DNA from: Oscillospiraceae bacterium
Lineage (GTDB): Bacteria > Bacillota > Clostridia > Oscillospirales > CAG-272
DNA: 39,078 bases
NCBI GenBank assembly: GCA_015064585.1
Contig: SVRY01000023.1
Location: 1-39,078, forward strand
Direction: 5' to 3'
Part shown: piece after piece, positions 8,738-17,078 of the stretch
How positions within the stretch are numbered: position 1 is the stretch's first letter
How the letters are laid out: every line of letters begins with the position of its first letter
Notes under the pieces: model-generated
What the model was told of the DNA's origin: nothing
Databases searched by the model: none
Seen by the model: only the letters and a program-made list of their open reading frames with translations
Program-made: the position numbers and the translations under genes

Positions 8738-9690
8738 AAATGAATCGATTGTTATGTTTGGCTTTATCCATCTGTTTGATATTCACTATTTTTCTGAGCG
8801 TAGGAATGACTGCTTATGCGCAAGAAAAAAATGCCGATGAGCTGGAAATTATTGAATCTAAGGAAGTGGATCCTCCTGCATTTTCATATCACTCGCTCCG
8901 CTATTATGGCGGATTGGTAACGCGTATATTTGGTACGTTTGAAAAGCATACCTATAACATGCCTTTATACGAAGATGTTCCGGAGAGTAATGTGATTTTG
9001 GTATCTCGCTCTTCCTCTCCCCAATATGAAGTTACATTGGTGCTTTGCTGTTTGATGGCATATATGTTGGGAAGTGTAAATTTTGCAACATTTATTTCCG
9101 GCCGCAAGTATAAAGATGATGTCAGAAATCACGGAAGCGGTAATGCGGGTATGACCAATATGTTGCGTACCTTTGGTAAAAAAGCAGCATTGCTGACCTT
9201 GCTTGGTGATTTCGGTAAAGCTGTTATATCGGTTTTGATTGGCATTCTGCTTGTGGGAGACATGGGCGGTTATTTTGCAGCCATGTTTTGTATTGTAGGA
9301 CATGCATTCCCTGTTTTCTACCGTTTTAAGGGTGGAAAAGGTGTTGCTTGCACTGCGGCGGTAATATTAATGCTGGAACCTATGGTATTTCTATTCTTGT
9401 TCTCGATTTTTGCCCTGGTGTTCTTACTTACCAAATATGTATCGCTTTCGGCAATTATGGCCATGCTGTTCTATCCCGTTATTCTATCCCGTTTTTACGG
9501 AGTTGGACATCGCGATCTGGTTGGCGTCGGTCAGGCATTGCCGCTACATGTGGCAATTATCTCGGTAATGATCGCATGCTTTGTAATATTCTTGCATAGA
9601 AGCAATATCAAGCGGCTTTACAACCGCCAAGAAAGCAAGACCTATCTGTTTAAGAAAAAGAAAAAAGAACAAAACACAGAAAAAATTTGA
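8734..9690 (+). CDS. plsY: PlsY glycerol-3-phosphate acyltransferase with extra N-terminal domain
   Basis: The C-terminal part (about residues 95-300) is PlsY, the membrane enzyme that transfers an acyl group from acyl-phosphate to glycerol-3-phosphate: GSGNAGMTNMLR at 134-145, GHAFPVF at 189-195 and KGGKGVA at 199-205 match its conserved motifs, with several hydrophobic segments around them. Family members are about 200 residues; this one is 318. The extra N-terminus starts with a signal-peptide-like segment (residues 1-29, AYA before Gln30) and about 65 polar residues. Since PlsY normally has its N-terminus outside the cell, the extension would be extracytoplasmic. A Lys-rich tail ends the protein. 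It overlaps der by 4 bp. Confidence 0.9.
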   Translation: MKMNRLLCLALSICLIFTIFLSVGMTAYAQEKNADELEIIESKEVDPPAFSYHSLRYYGGLVTRIFGTFEKHTYNMPLYEDVPESNVILVSRSSSPQYEVTLVLCCLMAYMLGSVNFATFISGRKYKDDVRNHGSGNAGMTNMLRTFGKKAALLTLLGDFGKAVISVLIGILLVGDMGGYFAAMFCIVGHAFPVFYRFKGGKGVACTAAVILMLEPMVFLFLFSIFALVFLLTKYVSLSAIMAMLFYPVILSRFYGVGHRDLVGVGQALPLHVAIISVMIACFVIFLHRSNIKRLYNRQESKTYLFKKKKKEQNTEKI

Positions 9691-9698
9691 AAAGGGTA

Positions 9699-9727
9699 TT
9701 GCTTTTCGGGTAAATTTGTGTTATAAT
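9699..9727 (+). promoter_or_regulatory. Sigma-A promoter of rpmB
   Basis: TTGCTT (9699-9704), 17 bp, TATAAT (9722-9727), about 55 bp before the rpmB start. Confidence 0.8.
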
Positions 9728-9783
9728 ATCAGCCGTGACTGTAAGAAAGAAAATTATTTCTCGATAAATGGAGGTGCACTCAA

Positions 9784-9969
9784 ATGGCAAAGTGTGAAGT
9801 GTGCGGAAAGGGCGTTGTGTTCGGTCACAATGTTTCTCACTCTAACCGTAAAACCAACAGAACCTATAAGCCCAATATTCGCAGAGTTAAGGTAGTTGAA
9901 GCAGGTACCCACAAGACTGTGTATGTCTGCTCTCGTTGCCTGCGTTCCGGCAAGGTTGAGCGTGCGTGA
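9784..9969 (+). CDS. rpmB: 50S ribosomal protein L28
   Basis: A 61-residue L28 with MAKCEVCGKG and CSRCL, i.e. two CxxC pairs for zinc. GGAGGTG precedes the ATG. Its stop codon overlaps the GTG start of the next gene. Confidence 0.96.
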   Translation: MAKCEVCGKGVVFGHNVSHSNRKTNRTYKPNIRRVKVVEAGTHKTVYVCSRCLRSGKVERA

Positions 9970-10712
9970 GCCGCGAAAAACAAAGAAACAAAGAGCTGTC
10001 TTTTGCAAATGCAGAAGGACGGCTTTCTTTGTTTTTAGATAACCGTACACCAAAAGAACTCCTTTTGGCAATTGCTGCCCTTGGTGTAAAGCCAATCATG
10101 CTTCCGTTGTATCGCTTATTGCCGAAGCCTGTATCTGCGCATCCCGATATGTTGCTGTATGACTTAGGCGGAAAACTGTTGGTGTATCAAGATTATTACA
10201 CGGAGAATGAAAAGTTGTTTGTCGGTATGCCTGTAGTGGTAACCAATTATTCCGCAGAAAACCGCTATCCCGGCGATATTGGCATGGATGCCCTCTCGGT
10301 GGGGAAATTTCTTTTTTGTCTTCCTCAATATACCTGCCCGGAGATCCTTGCGGGACGTACGGTTGTGCCTGTCAAACAAGGCTATGCCGCCTGTTCGGCA
10401 CTCAAGGTAAGTGAAGATGCCATTGTTACATCGGACAGCTCTATTGCCTTGGCGGCAGAGAAAAAGGGGATTGCAGTACTGCGCATTCGCCCCGGCTTCA
10501 TTGAACTACCCGGTTACGATTACGGCTTTATCGGCGGTACGGCGTTTTGTTTGGGAGATACACTGTATTTCGCAGGGGATCTTTCCATGCATCCCGACGG
10601 CGATGCCATTGCGGACTTTTGCAAAAACAGAGGCGTTACTGCCAAATCACTGCTTGTGGGCAAAAAACTGATGGATCTTGGTTTTCTCAAATACAATGAA
10701 AAAGCGATGTGA
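9966..10712 (+). CDS. DUF6873-like protein, possible GME fold
   Basis: A 248-residue protein conserved in Clostridia. The C-terminal half (AVLRIRPGFIELPGYDYGFIGGTAF then LYFAGDLSMHPDGDAI) resembles the DUF6873 family that I recall as being assigned a GME (guanidino-group-modifying enzyme) fold; function is unknown. The start is GTG at 9966, overlapping the rpmB stop (GTGA), so translation probably depends on rpmB; the next in-frame ATG is about 44 codons in. There is no signal peptide. The stop lies inside the following terminator hairpin. Confidence 0.7.
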   Translation: MSREKQRNKELSFANAEGRLSLFLDNRTPKELLLAIAALGVKPIMLPLYRLLPKPVSAHPDMLLYDLGGKLLVYQDYYTENEKLFVGMPVVVTNYSAENRYPGDIGMDALSVGKFLFCLPQYTCPEILAGRTVVPVKQGYAACSALKVSEDAIVTSDSSIALAAEKKGIAVLRIRPGFIELPGYDYGFIGGTAFCLGDTLYFAGDLSMHPDGDAIADFCKNRGVTAKSLLVGKKLMDLGFLKYNEKAM

Positions 10713-10734
10713 ATGTTTCGTTCACATCGCTTTT
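10701..10734. terminator. Bidirectional terminator between convergent operons
   Basis: A perfect 13-bp stem (AAAGCGATGTGAA / TTCACATCGCTTT) with a 7-nt loop and T-runs on both strands. It ends the rpmB unit on + and the lon operon on -. Confidence 0.93.
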
Positions 10735-10737
10735 GTG

Positions 10738-11211
10738 TTATTGTTTGATGGCAGGCAGTGCTTCTGCCCAGTTGTGGAGCGTTTGGGCGCTTTCCATGAT
10801 GGCAAGCATGGTTTGCCATTCGGCGTCCTCAATTTTTTGGTATTCTTTGAAAATCTTGTTCTTTTGTTTGGTAAAGCCTTCGGGCAAAAAAGGGAAGTCA
10901 TACTCTTTGTCAAAGGTTATGTAGGTTGTCGTACACCAGGGATCCCATGAATACTCTATCACGGTTATTGCTTCGTTTTTAATTTCGGGAATGGGAAACA
11001 GATGCCCGGGTGCGTGACCTGCACAGCAACAAGCGGTTGTATAACCCTTTCGGTTGAGCATTTGCACGGGGATGGCGATCAGTTCATCCACCTCGATAAA
11101 ATCATTGCGTATATCATACGTGTACTCTTTCCCGTTTTTGGATGTGGTCAGCGTGCCACAGCCTCCATAGGACAGCGCAAAAGTTTTTTTATGCATAAAA
11201 ACATAAGCCAC
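10738..11211 (-). CDS. Small protein with GYxTxxCCxGH motif
   Basis: A 157-residue soluble protein I cannot name. The striking part is GYTTACCCAGHAPGH at residues 56-70, with three consecutive cysteines and nearby histidines, reminiscent of a GYxTxxCCxGH motif I have seen in small uncharacterised Firmicute and phage proteins. An aromatic-rich middle (EYSWDPWCTTTYITF) follows. It starts with GTG after AGAGGTG. It is the last gene of the long minus-strand operon, 10 nt after the GNAT-like gene. Confidence 0.65.
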   Translation of the reverse strand: MAYVFMHKKTFALSYGGCGTLTTSKNGKEYTYDIRNDFIEVDELIAIPVQMLNRKGYTTACCCAGHAPGHLFPIPEIKNEAITVIEYSWDPWCTTTYITFDKEYDFPFLPEGFTKQKNKIFKEYQKIEDAEWQTMLAIMESAQTLHNWAEALPAIKQ

Positions 11212-11221
11212 GATACACCTC

Positions 11222-11623
11222 TTATTGGTTTTCGTGCTTGCAAGGGTCTTCGAAGAAGCCCCGCAGGTTCATATACCATTTACCTTCATTATTTGGTTTG
11301 AATCCGAGGGCGATGGCAAGGCGGTACTTGTCACTCCCGTCACCCGGATCCAGCAGGTAGCAATCGTGGGCACCGCAGAGGTCAATGAAATTCATGCACC
11401 CTCTGCCGCCGATGAACTGTGCTTCAAAATCAACAATGCCCGGCTTCAGGGTAACACTGCGGATATACCCTTCCTGTCCTTTGATATAGAAGGGAATAAT
11501 ACCAATGTCTATTTCGTCAACTTGAATGGTGTATGCCATGTCGGTGGGGATATATGTAACGCCGCAGGCGTCGCTTAGCGCTTTTTGCGCTTCTTTGGTT
11601 TGAATAGCTAGAATTTTTAACAT
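11222..11623 (-). CDS. GNAT-like small protein
   Basis: 133 residues. The layout (IQVDEIDIGIIPFYIKGQEGYIRSVTLKPG early, DLCGAHDCYLLDPGD and LAIALGFKP late) looks like an N-acetyltransferase-type core, but the acetyl-CoA loop is not clear, so the call is weak. The true start is the ATG at 11623, 2 nt after the rluB stop; an open frame extending back to 11758 lies inside rluB and is ignored. No good ribosome site is seen, so coupling to rluB is likely. Confidence 0.55.
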   Translation of the reverse strand: MLKILAIQTKEAQKALSDACGVTYIPTDMAYTIQVDEIDIGIIPFYIKGQEGYIRSVTLKPGIVDFEAQFIGGRGCMNFIDLCGAHDCYLLDPGDGSDKYRLAIALGFKPNNEGKWYMNLRGFFEDPCKHENQ

Positions 11624-11625
11624 AA

Positions 11626-12345
11626 TTATATACTCTTTAAATATTGAATTTGTTCGTGACTCAGGTATTTCCATTGCCCCGGTTTTAGGGTTCCCAGACG
11701 AATATCGCCAATGGCGATACGTTTCAATCCCCGCACGTGCAGACCGACTTGGTCGCACATGCGGCGGATCTGGCGGTTTCTGCCCTCATAGAGGGTCATT
11801 TGCAAAATTGTTTTGGTTTCCTCGCGTTTTAATACCTCACAGTAGACCGGTTCAATGGTATAGCCTTCGATCTCCATGGGAGAAAGCAGTTTTTTATACT
11901 GTTCTTCGGTAATCATGGAATCCAGCCGCACGCGATATATTTTGGGAACGCTGTGACGGGGATGCGTCAGTTTTTCGGTCAGAGCGCCGTCGTTTGTCAA
12001 AAGTAAAAGCCCTTCGGAATACATATCCAAACGTCCGATGGGATATACTCGGGTATTTAATCCGTTCATTAAATCAGTGATGCAAGGACGCCCCTGTTCA
12101 TCGGACAGCGTGGTGACATATCCGACAGGTTTGTTCAGCATGATATAGATATAGTTGTCGGAATGTTTTTTATAGATGCGCTTTCCTTTATAGCAGACTT
12201 CGTCCCGCCCGGGAGCTACTTTGTCGCCAAGGGTTGCAACAATGCCGTTGATGGTAAAATTGCCGCTTGTAATTTCTTCTTCGGCGGCACGGCGGGACAT
12301 CAGCCCGCAGTCGGAGACATATTTTTGTAAGCGGATTTTTTCCAT
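11626..12345 (-). CDS. rluB: Pseudouridine synthase, RluB/RsuA family
   Basis: 239 residues: an N-terminal S4 RNA-binding domain (RLQKYVSDCGLMSRRAAEEEI) and the catalytic motif YPIGRLDMYSEGLLLLTNDG with the active-site Asp in GRLD. It modifies uridine in 23S rRNA by family assignment; whether the target is the RluB site cannot be read from sequence. Its first 46 bp overlap the 3' end of the upstream carboxypeptidase gene; GAGGAAA precedes the ATG. The same gene order near scpAB is common in Clostridia. Confidence 0.92.
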   Translation of the reverse strand: MEKIRLQKYVSDCGLMSRRAAEEEITSGNFTINGIVATLGDKVAPGRDEVCYKGKRIYKKHSDNYIYIMLNKPVGYVTTLSDEQGRPCITDLMNGLNTRVYPIGRLDMYSEGLLLLTNDGALTEKLTHPRHSVPKIYRVRLDSMITEEQYKKLLSPMEIEGYTIEPVYCEVLKREETKTILQMTLYEGRNRQIRRMCDQVGLHVRGLKRIAIGDIRLGTLKPGQWKYLSHEQIQYLKSI

Positions 12346-13169
12346 GGTGCTGTTTCCTCGCTTTGGTTGATTTTTTCAAAACCGTATTCGTAGAGTCTTA
12401 CATGATCAGACCAATCGCTTCTGTCATTGAGTGTGACAGCGATCAATGTGTGTCCATCTTTTTGGGCGGCTGTCACAAGACAGCGGCCGCATCGCATAGT
12501 ATAGCCTGTTTTCCCGCCGACGCAGTTGCTGTAGGTGCGAAGCAGACGGTTGTGATTATACAAATTACGCAGTACGGCACAGTTTTCTTTCTGCGAAAGC
12601 GGCAGTTGAATGGACGTTGTGGACCATATTTCGCAAAAGGTGGGATTTTGCATACAGTAATCGGCAAGTTTTGCCAAATCTTCTGCCGTGGTATAGTGCG
12701 TTTTGCTGTCAAGACCGTGGGGATTGTCAAAATGAGTGTTGTGGAGCCCAAGTTCATTTGCTTTCAAATTCATGAGAAGGGCAAATTCCTCAATTCCACC
12801 CGCGATATATAAAGCAATGGTTTCTGCGGCATCATTGGCACTTTGCAATAAAAGTGCATAGATCAGTGAGCGAAGGGTTAATTGTTCTCCCTGCTGCAGA
12901 TAGCAAGAGGAGCCTTCCACGCCTACTGCGGCTTCGGGAATAGTGACAAGCGCATCCGGCTCCCCCTGCTCCAAGGCGACAATTGCGGTCATGATTTTGG
13001 TCGTGCTTGCCATGGGAAGGCGTTGGGTGCTGTTTTGGTTGTAGAGCGGTGTGTTTTGATCTGCGTCCCAAAGAATCGCCGCTTGTGCGCCGGTGTATAC
13101 CGATTCGCCAAAGACCGGCAGTGAGAACAAAAACAAGATCAAAAAAGTAACTGCGATATATTTTTTCAT
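12300..13169 (-). CDS. D-alanyl-D-alanine carboxypeptidase (DacF/PBP5 type)
   Basis: A 289-residue serine peptidase (S11) that trims D-Ala from peptidoglycan stem peptides. A signal peptide covers residues 1-21. All three active-site motifs are present: STTK (Ser55, Lys58), SAN (110-112) and KTG (220-222). It ends soon after the catalytic domain, so the C-terminal beta domain and membrane anchor of PBP5/DacF (usually about 380 residues) are absent, as in shorter clostridial versions. Lying directly after ytfJ, it may serve spore cortex maturation; that is inference. Confidence 0.9.
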   Translation of the reverse strand: MKKYIAVTFLILFLFSLPVFGESVYTGAQAAILWDADQNTPLYNQNSTQRLPMASTTKIMTAIVALEQGEPDALVTIPEAAVGVEGSSCYLQQGEQLTLRSLIYALLLQSANDAAETIALYIAGGIEEFALLMNLKANELGLHNTHFDNPHGLDSKTHYTTAEDLAKLADYCMQNPTFCEIWSTTSIQLPLSQKENCAVLRNLYNHNRLLRTYSNCVGGKTGYTMRCGRCLVTAAQKDGHTLIAVTLNDRSDWSDHVRLYEYGFEKINQSEETAPWKKSAYKNMSPTAG

Positions 13170-13222
13170 GGTAACCTCAAAAAAGAATGATCTGATTCAA
13201 GGGTCTCCAATGATTTCGTTTT

Positions 13223-13708
13223 TTATTCTTCCTTTACGGAATGGGCTTCTAAAATTGCTTTTTCTGCCTCTGACATATCATTTTTGGTGCCGTTTTTGCC
13301 AAGAACTGCTTTTAGTCTCGCAATCAGTTCAGGGGAGCGTTCAATGAATTCAATGGCGGTATCCATGATGTTGGTGGCGGTACTTGCGTTGGAAGCAGCA
13401 GCTACCGAAAGCAGCTCCACAGAGCCTGTGGGTTTTACTACAAGAAAGCCCACTGGCTGTACGGATACACCCGATCCTCCGCCGCCTGCAAAATTAGCAG
13501 CCTCTTTATCTTGCAGTTTTTCGGGTAGATTTTTGCTGAAATAGTCAAGACCTGCGGTGGCAAGACCTACGGATACTTTGGTCACCGGAATGATGGTCAC
13601 GCCTGCTGCGGTTTCAATGGGAGCGCCCATTACGGTGTTGACATCTACAATTTCTTTGAGTTGTTCGAGAGTGCTTTGAATGATCTCAGTTTGCTTGGAA
13701 GGGGTCAT
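13223..13708 (-). CDS. ytfJ: Spore protein YtfJ (GerW family)
   Basis: 161 residues with the family core: DVNTVMGAPIETAAGVTIIPVTKVSVGLATAG, a glycine-rich FAGGGGSGVSVQPVGFLVV stretch (about 92-110) and a hydrophobic Ser/Ala-rich segment. GerW proteins are spore-associated and, in B. subtilis, needed for normal germination. GGAGG precedes the ATG. It sits between DUF2953 and the carboxypeptidase, an arrangement typical of Clostridia. Confidence 0.93.
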   Translation of the reverse strand: MTPSKQTEIIQSTLEQLKEIVDVNTVMGAPIETAAGVTIIPVTKVSVGLATAGLDYFSKNLPEKLQDKEAANFAGGGGSGVSVQPVGFLVVKPTGSVELLSVAAASNASTATNIMDTAIEFIERSPELIARLKAVLGKNGTKNDMSEAEKAILEAHSVKEE

Positions 13709-13725
13709 GGCTGTCCTCCGTTATT

Positions 13726-14325
13726 TTAGATATTTTGCAAACGCTCCGCAAACCGTGCAAGGGATGCCAGGGCGCGATAAGGGGCAAAGGAAAGTGAAAG
13801 GTGTAGTGCAAAGTAGGGATGTTTGTTTGTAAAATTAGGGCTTGTTTCAATGGCATCACGAGACATGATGACAAGGTTGGTATGGTTGTCCAGGAGTTCC
13901 AACAGTGCGGCAACCCCCCCGGTGATTGCGGTGTGGCACAGTGCAGCTTCGGCGGCATCCATACCGGGAGGAGTGATTTTTAAAGCATACAATTTGGTTT
14001 TCCCGCATTGAATAAATCCAATCAGTTCATTCAGAAGATTATAAATATACCGAAGGATATCTTGGGGAGGGGGATTCTGATCAAAACCGAGGAAGAAAGA
14101 TGGTTTCGGGACTTCTTTTGTGATTGGCTTTTTCTTTGTCGGTTTTTTTATGATTTTTTTCTTCTTGGGAAAAATACGAATCGGAATACCCCAAAAGAAT
14201 AGTGTGATATCAGGTGAGGCATTGTGCAACTTAATACGTAATGTCGCCGGAATAAAGAGAAGAGCACAAAGGAGTATAAGGAGAACGGCGAAAAAAAGGC
14301 CGATTACAAGAAGTGTTGTCAGCAT
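13726..14325 (-). CDS. DUF2953 membrane-anchored protein
   Basis: 199 residues: one N-terminal transmembrane helix (residues 2-28), a Lys-rich stretch around 53-70 and a soluble C-terminal part with LCHTAITGGVAALLELL, typical of DUF2953. The family nearly always lies next to ytfJ in sporulating Firmicutes, so a sporulation role is likely but undefined. 17 nt separate it from ytfJ. Confidence 0.8.
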   Translation of the reverse strand: MLTTLLVIGLFFAVLLILLCALLFIPATLRIKLHNASPDITLFFWGIPIRIFPKKKKIIKKPTKKKPITKEVPKPSFFLGFDQNPPPQDILRYIYNLLNELIGFIQCGKTKLYALKITPPGMDAAEAALCHTAITGGVAALLELLDNHTNLVIMSRDAIETSPNFTNKHPYFALHLSLSFAPYRALASLARFAERLQNI

Positions 14326-14339
14326 TATTATCTTTCCTT

Positions 14340-14954
14340 TTATTCCTTTTCGGTACTATCGCTTTTTTGTTCTTCAATATACTGCATAGCTTGACCGGAC
14401 AGCGTGCCTGCAAATTCTTGGCGATTGGGAAGATCTGCCAAACTGTTGATGCCGAAGCATCGCAGAAAATCGGGGGTCGTTCCATATAGAATCGGTTTGC
14501 CGGGAGCATCCAACCGTCCCTTGCTTTCAATGAGGGATTTGTCCAGCAGAGAACTGACAGCCCAGGAACTGTCTACTCCGCGAACAGTTTCAATAAAGGC
14601 TTTGGTGACGGGCTGATTGTATGCGACAATGGCAAGAACCTCCATGCAGGATGCAGACAATTTCCCGCTTTGGCGAATGCCCATTGCAGTACGAATATGT
14701 TCTTTGTATTGTTCTTTGGAACATAGTTGGCAGGTATCCTCAAAACACAATAACAGTATTCCGCGGCCAACAGTGTTATTATACTCTTCCTGCCAGTTTT
14801 TTGTAAAATTTTTAATTTTGGAAGGCGCTATATCAAGTGCTTCTGCTAATTTGGTATAGGGAACCGGGTAACCTGCGGCAAAGAGAATTGCCTCAAGTGC
14901 TTCCTTCAGCTGTTGTGTTGAAAGCGGAGTCGGGACTAAATTTGGTTCGGTCAT
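14340..14954 (-). CDS. scpB: Segregation and condensation protein B
   Basis: 204 residues with two winged-helix domains; LKEALEAILFAAGYPV at the N-terminus and CMEVLAIVAYNQPVTKAFIETVRGVDS in the middle are hallmark ScpB segments. Partner of ScpA and SMC in chromosome condensation. Its start overlaps scpA by 62 bp, larger than usual, implying tight translational coupling. Confidence 0.95.
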   Translation of the reverse strand: MTEPNLVPTPLSTQQLKEALEAILFAAGYPVPYTKLAEALDIAPSKIKNFTKNWQEEYNNTVGRGILLLCFEDTCQLCSKEQYKEHIRTAMGIRQSGKLSASCMEVLAIVAYNQPVTKAFIETVRGVDSSWAVSSLLDKSLIESKGRLDAPGKPILYGTTPDFLRCFGINSLADLPNRQEFAGTLSGQAMQYIEEQKSDSTEKE

Positions 14955-15720
14955 AGTTTATCTCCAAAATGGGGTTTTCGGGATCATCGACAGTGATAAT
15001 GACTAAGTGCCGTCTGATGAGTTGTAATAGTGCTGCAAATGAGGCGATCAGATCAGAACGGGTCGTGCTGCTTGCCAGCATAAGAGCTTCAAATGGTGTG
15101 GAACCGTTTTTTTTCAGGTGTCTTAATACAGAATATACACGGTGCTGAATGGGGGTTATTTTTTTGGTAACGATTTCTTGCAGCGTTTTTGCAGGTGCAG
15201 CGTTTTTGGATTCTTCCTGCAGCTTTTTTCGCCTTAAGAGTTTTTCGAAAGCATGTATCAAAGCATCGGTATCTTGCGGAGCTACATAGCTTGTGTCCGG
15301 GGCGATATCTTCGCTTTCCTTGACCATTCTGCCGCCGTATACCGCATATCGGGTATTCAGTTCGCCGGCAGCTTCTTTTGCGCATTTGTATGCGGTTAGG
15401 GCTGCAGCCAAGACAGCGCGGGGATCTTCTTCCTCTTCGTTTTTTTGTTTGGGCAGCAGCATTTTGCTTTTTATCAGCATCAATTCTGCTGCCATGGTAA
15501 TGAATTCGCCTGCGATATCCATGTCCATGCGTTTCATACGGTCGATATACTCCATATACTGATCAAAGATCAGCACAATGGGGATATCCATAATATCCAC
15601 TTTGTTCTTTGCGATCAACTTTAACAGCAGATCCAAAGGTCCTTCAAAGGTTTCCAGTTTAAAGCGCAAAGCATCATCGGCGATTTGTTCTTGAGAGAGC
15701 ACTTGGGAATCGGTTGCCAT
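14893..15720 (-). CDS. scpA: Segregation and condensation protein A
   Basis: 275 residues. The kleisin N-terminus FKLETFEGPLDLLLKLIAKNKVDIMDIPI and the LMLIKSKMLLP helix are diagnostic, and the C-terminal winged helix (FEALMLASSTTRSDLIASFAALLQLI) binds SMC heads. GGAGG lies 5 nt before the ATG. Only 1 nt separates it from the upstream site-2 protease gene. Confidence 0.95.
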   Translation of the reverse strand: MATDSQVLSQEQIADDALRFKLETFEGPLDLLLKLIAKNKVDIMDIPIVLIFDQYMEYIDRMKRMDMDIAGEFITMAAELMLIKSKMLLPKQKNEEEEDPRAVLAAALTAYKCAKEAAGELNTRYAVYGGRMVKESEDIAPDTSYVAPQDTDALIHAFEKLLRRKKLQEESKNAAPAKTLQEIVTKKITPIQHRVYSVLRHLKKNGSTPFEALMLASSTTRSDLIASFAALLQLIRRHLVIITVDDPENPILEINYDRTKFSPDSAFNTTAEGST

Positions 15721-15721
15721 C

Positions 15722-16453
15722 TTATCCTCCGATGAATGAGGTTATATCCATGAAAAAGTTCACAATACCCTCTGCCGCATTTTGGAAAGGAAAGGCAAGG
15801 AAATCGGTGGCGAGACCAACTAGGATGATTATCATAATAATACGTTCATATTTCATGATCCCCCAGTACCATTTGTCGGGCAAAAACACAAAAGCAAGGC
15901 GCGATCCGTCAAAGGGAGGAATGGGAAGCAGATTAAAGATTGCTAACGCCGCATTATAATAAGCGAACAGATAGAAAAAGTTTAAAAGAATAGTCATGAT
16001 CAAGTGAGCGGTGGGCATACCTGCATAAAAGGTAGGAATGAAAATACCGCCGCATACCACAGGGATAAAGCGAAGTGTGATTTGAAAACCGATGGCGCCG
16101 ATAAGGGACAGACCAAGATTGGAAAGAGGTCCCGCAAAGGCACTGATTGCCATACCCCATTTGGGATTTTTGAAATAACGTGCGTTGATGGGAACGGGTT
16201 TTGCCCATCCAAAGCCAAACAAAAACATACTGATCGTTCCCAAAAGATCCAAGTGCTTTGCGGGATTGAGAGTCAATCTGCCCAGATTGCGTGCAGTGCG
16301 GTCTCCCATGCGATAGGCGGCAAATGCGTGCGCAGCTTCATGCATTGCCAGAGAAAAAAGAATGATGGGAAGACTGATAAGAATTGAAATGACAGTTATG
16401 ATCAGATAGTTTTTGTCGCCAGAATTAAGGGCGGAAAGTAATTCCGATAACAT
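15722..16453 (-). CDS. Site-2 protease family (M50) membrane peptidase
   Basis: 243 residues, about six hydrophobic segments. The zinc motif HEAAH (HExxH) sits in the second helix (SLAMHEAAHAFAAYRMGD) and the second metal site in NLLPIPPFDGSRL. It is the short form lacking a PDZ domain. The substrate is unknown; position next to scpA is widely conserved in Firmicutes. GAGGTG precedes the ATG. Confidence 0.9.
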   Translation of the reverse strand: MLSELLSALNSGDKNYLIITVISILISLPIILFSLAMHEAAHAFAAYRMGDRTARNLGRLTLNPAKHLDLLGTISMFLFGFGWAKPVPINARYFKNPKWGMAISAFAGPLSNLGLSLIGAIGFQITLRFIPVVCGGIFIPTFYAGMPTAHLIMTILLNFFYLFAYYNAALAIFNLLPIPPFDGSRLAFVFLPDKWYWGIMKYERIIMIIILVGLATDFLAFPFQNAAEGIVNFFMDITSFIGG

Positions 16454-16465
16454 ATTTTCACCTCA

Positions 16466-17062
16466 TTATTGGGATTCGATAGCCGATAGAATTGCCTTTC
16501 GGATATCTTCGGCGGCGGTAGGTTTTATGGCGGAAAAAGGAATGATGGGGGTATCTTCGGCGATCAGAGGATGGGTTCCCAGTGCGCCTGCCATGGCATT
16601 AAACTCTGTTTTATTGAGCTTGTCTGCTTTGGTTGCCACCACGATATAGGGAATTTCCATTTCGTTTAAAAAGGACAGCATCAAGTTGTCGTCTTCTGTG
16701 GGACCGTGGCGCATATCAATTAGTTGAATCACAAGACGAAGCTCTTCGCTTTTGGTCAAATAGGTTTCTACCAGTCCTGACCACCGTTTTTGGTCTTCTG
16801 CCGAGCGCTTGGCAAAACCGTATCCGGGCAGATCCACAAAGAACAGTTTTTTATCAATATCATAGAAATTGACCGTAATGGTTTTTCCGGGCTGACCTGA
16901 TACACGGGCAAGACTCTTACGATTGAGAAGGCAGTTTACCAGAGAACTTTTGCCCACATTGGATCGACCCGAAAAGGCAATTTGGGGTATAGGATCTTTG
17001 GGAAACTGATTGGGTAAACCTGCGGAAATACGCAGGCTGACATTATTATAATTAATTTTCAT
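16466..17062 (-). CDS. ysxC: Ribosome biogenesis GTP-binding protein EngB (YsxC)
   Basis: 198-residue small GTPase acting in 50S assembly. P-loop GRSNVGKSS (about residue 32), DLPGYGFAK (G3 region) and ATKADKL (G4) are visible. It follows lon by 16 nt, the standard lon-ysxC pairing of Firmicutes. Confidence 0.96.
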   Translation of the reverse strand: MKINYNNVSLRISAGLPNQFPKDPIPQIAFSGRSNVGKSSLVNCLLNRKSLARVSGQPGKTITVNFYDIDKKLFFVDLPGYGFAKRSAEDQKRWSGLVETYLTKSEELRLVIQLIDMRHGPTEDDNLMLSFLNEMEIPYIVVATKADKLNKTEFNAMAGALGTHPLIAEDTPIIPFSAIKPTAAEDIRKAILSAIESQ

Positions 17063-17078
17063 GTTTTATCTCACCACT

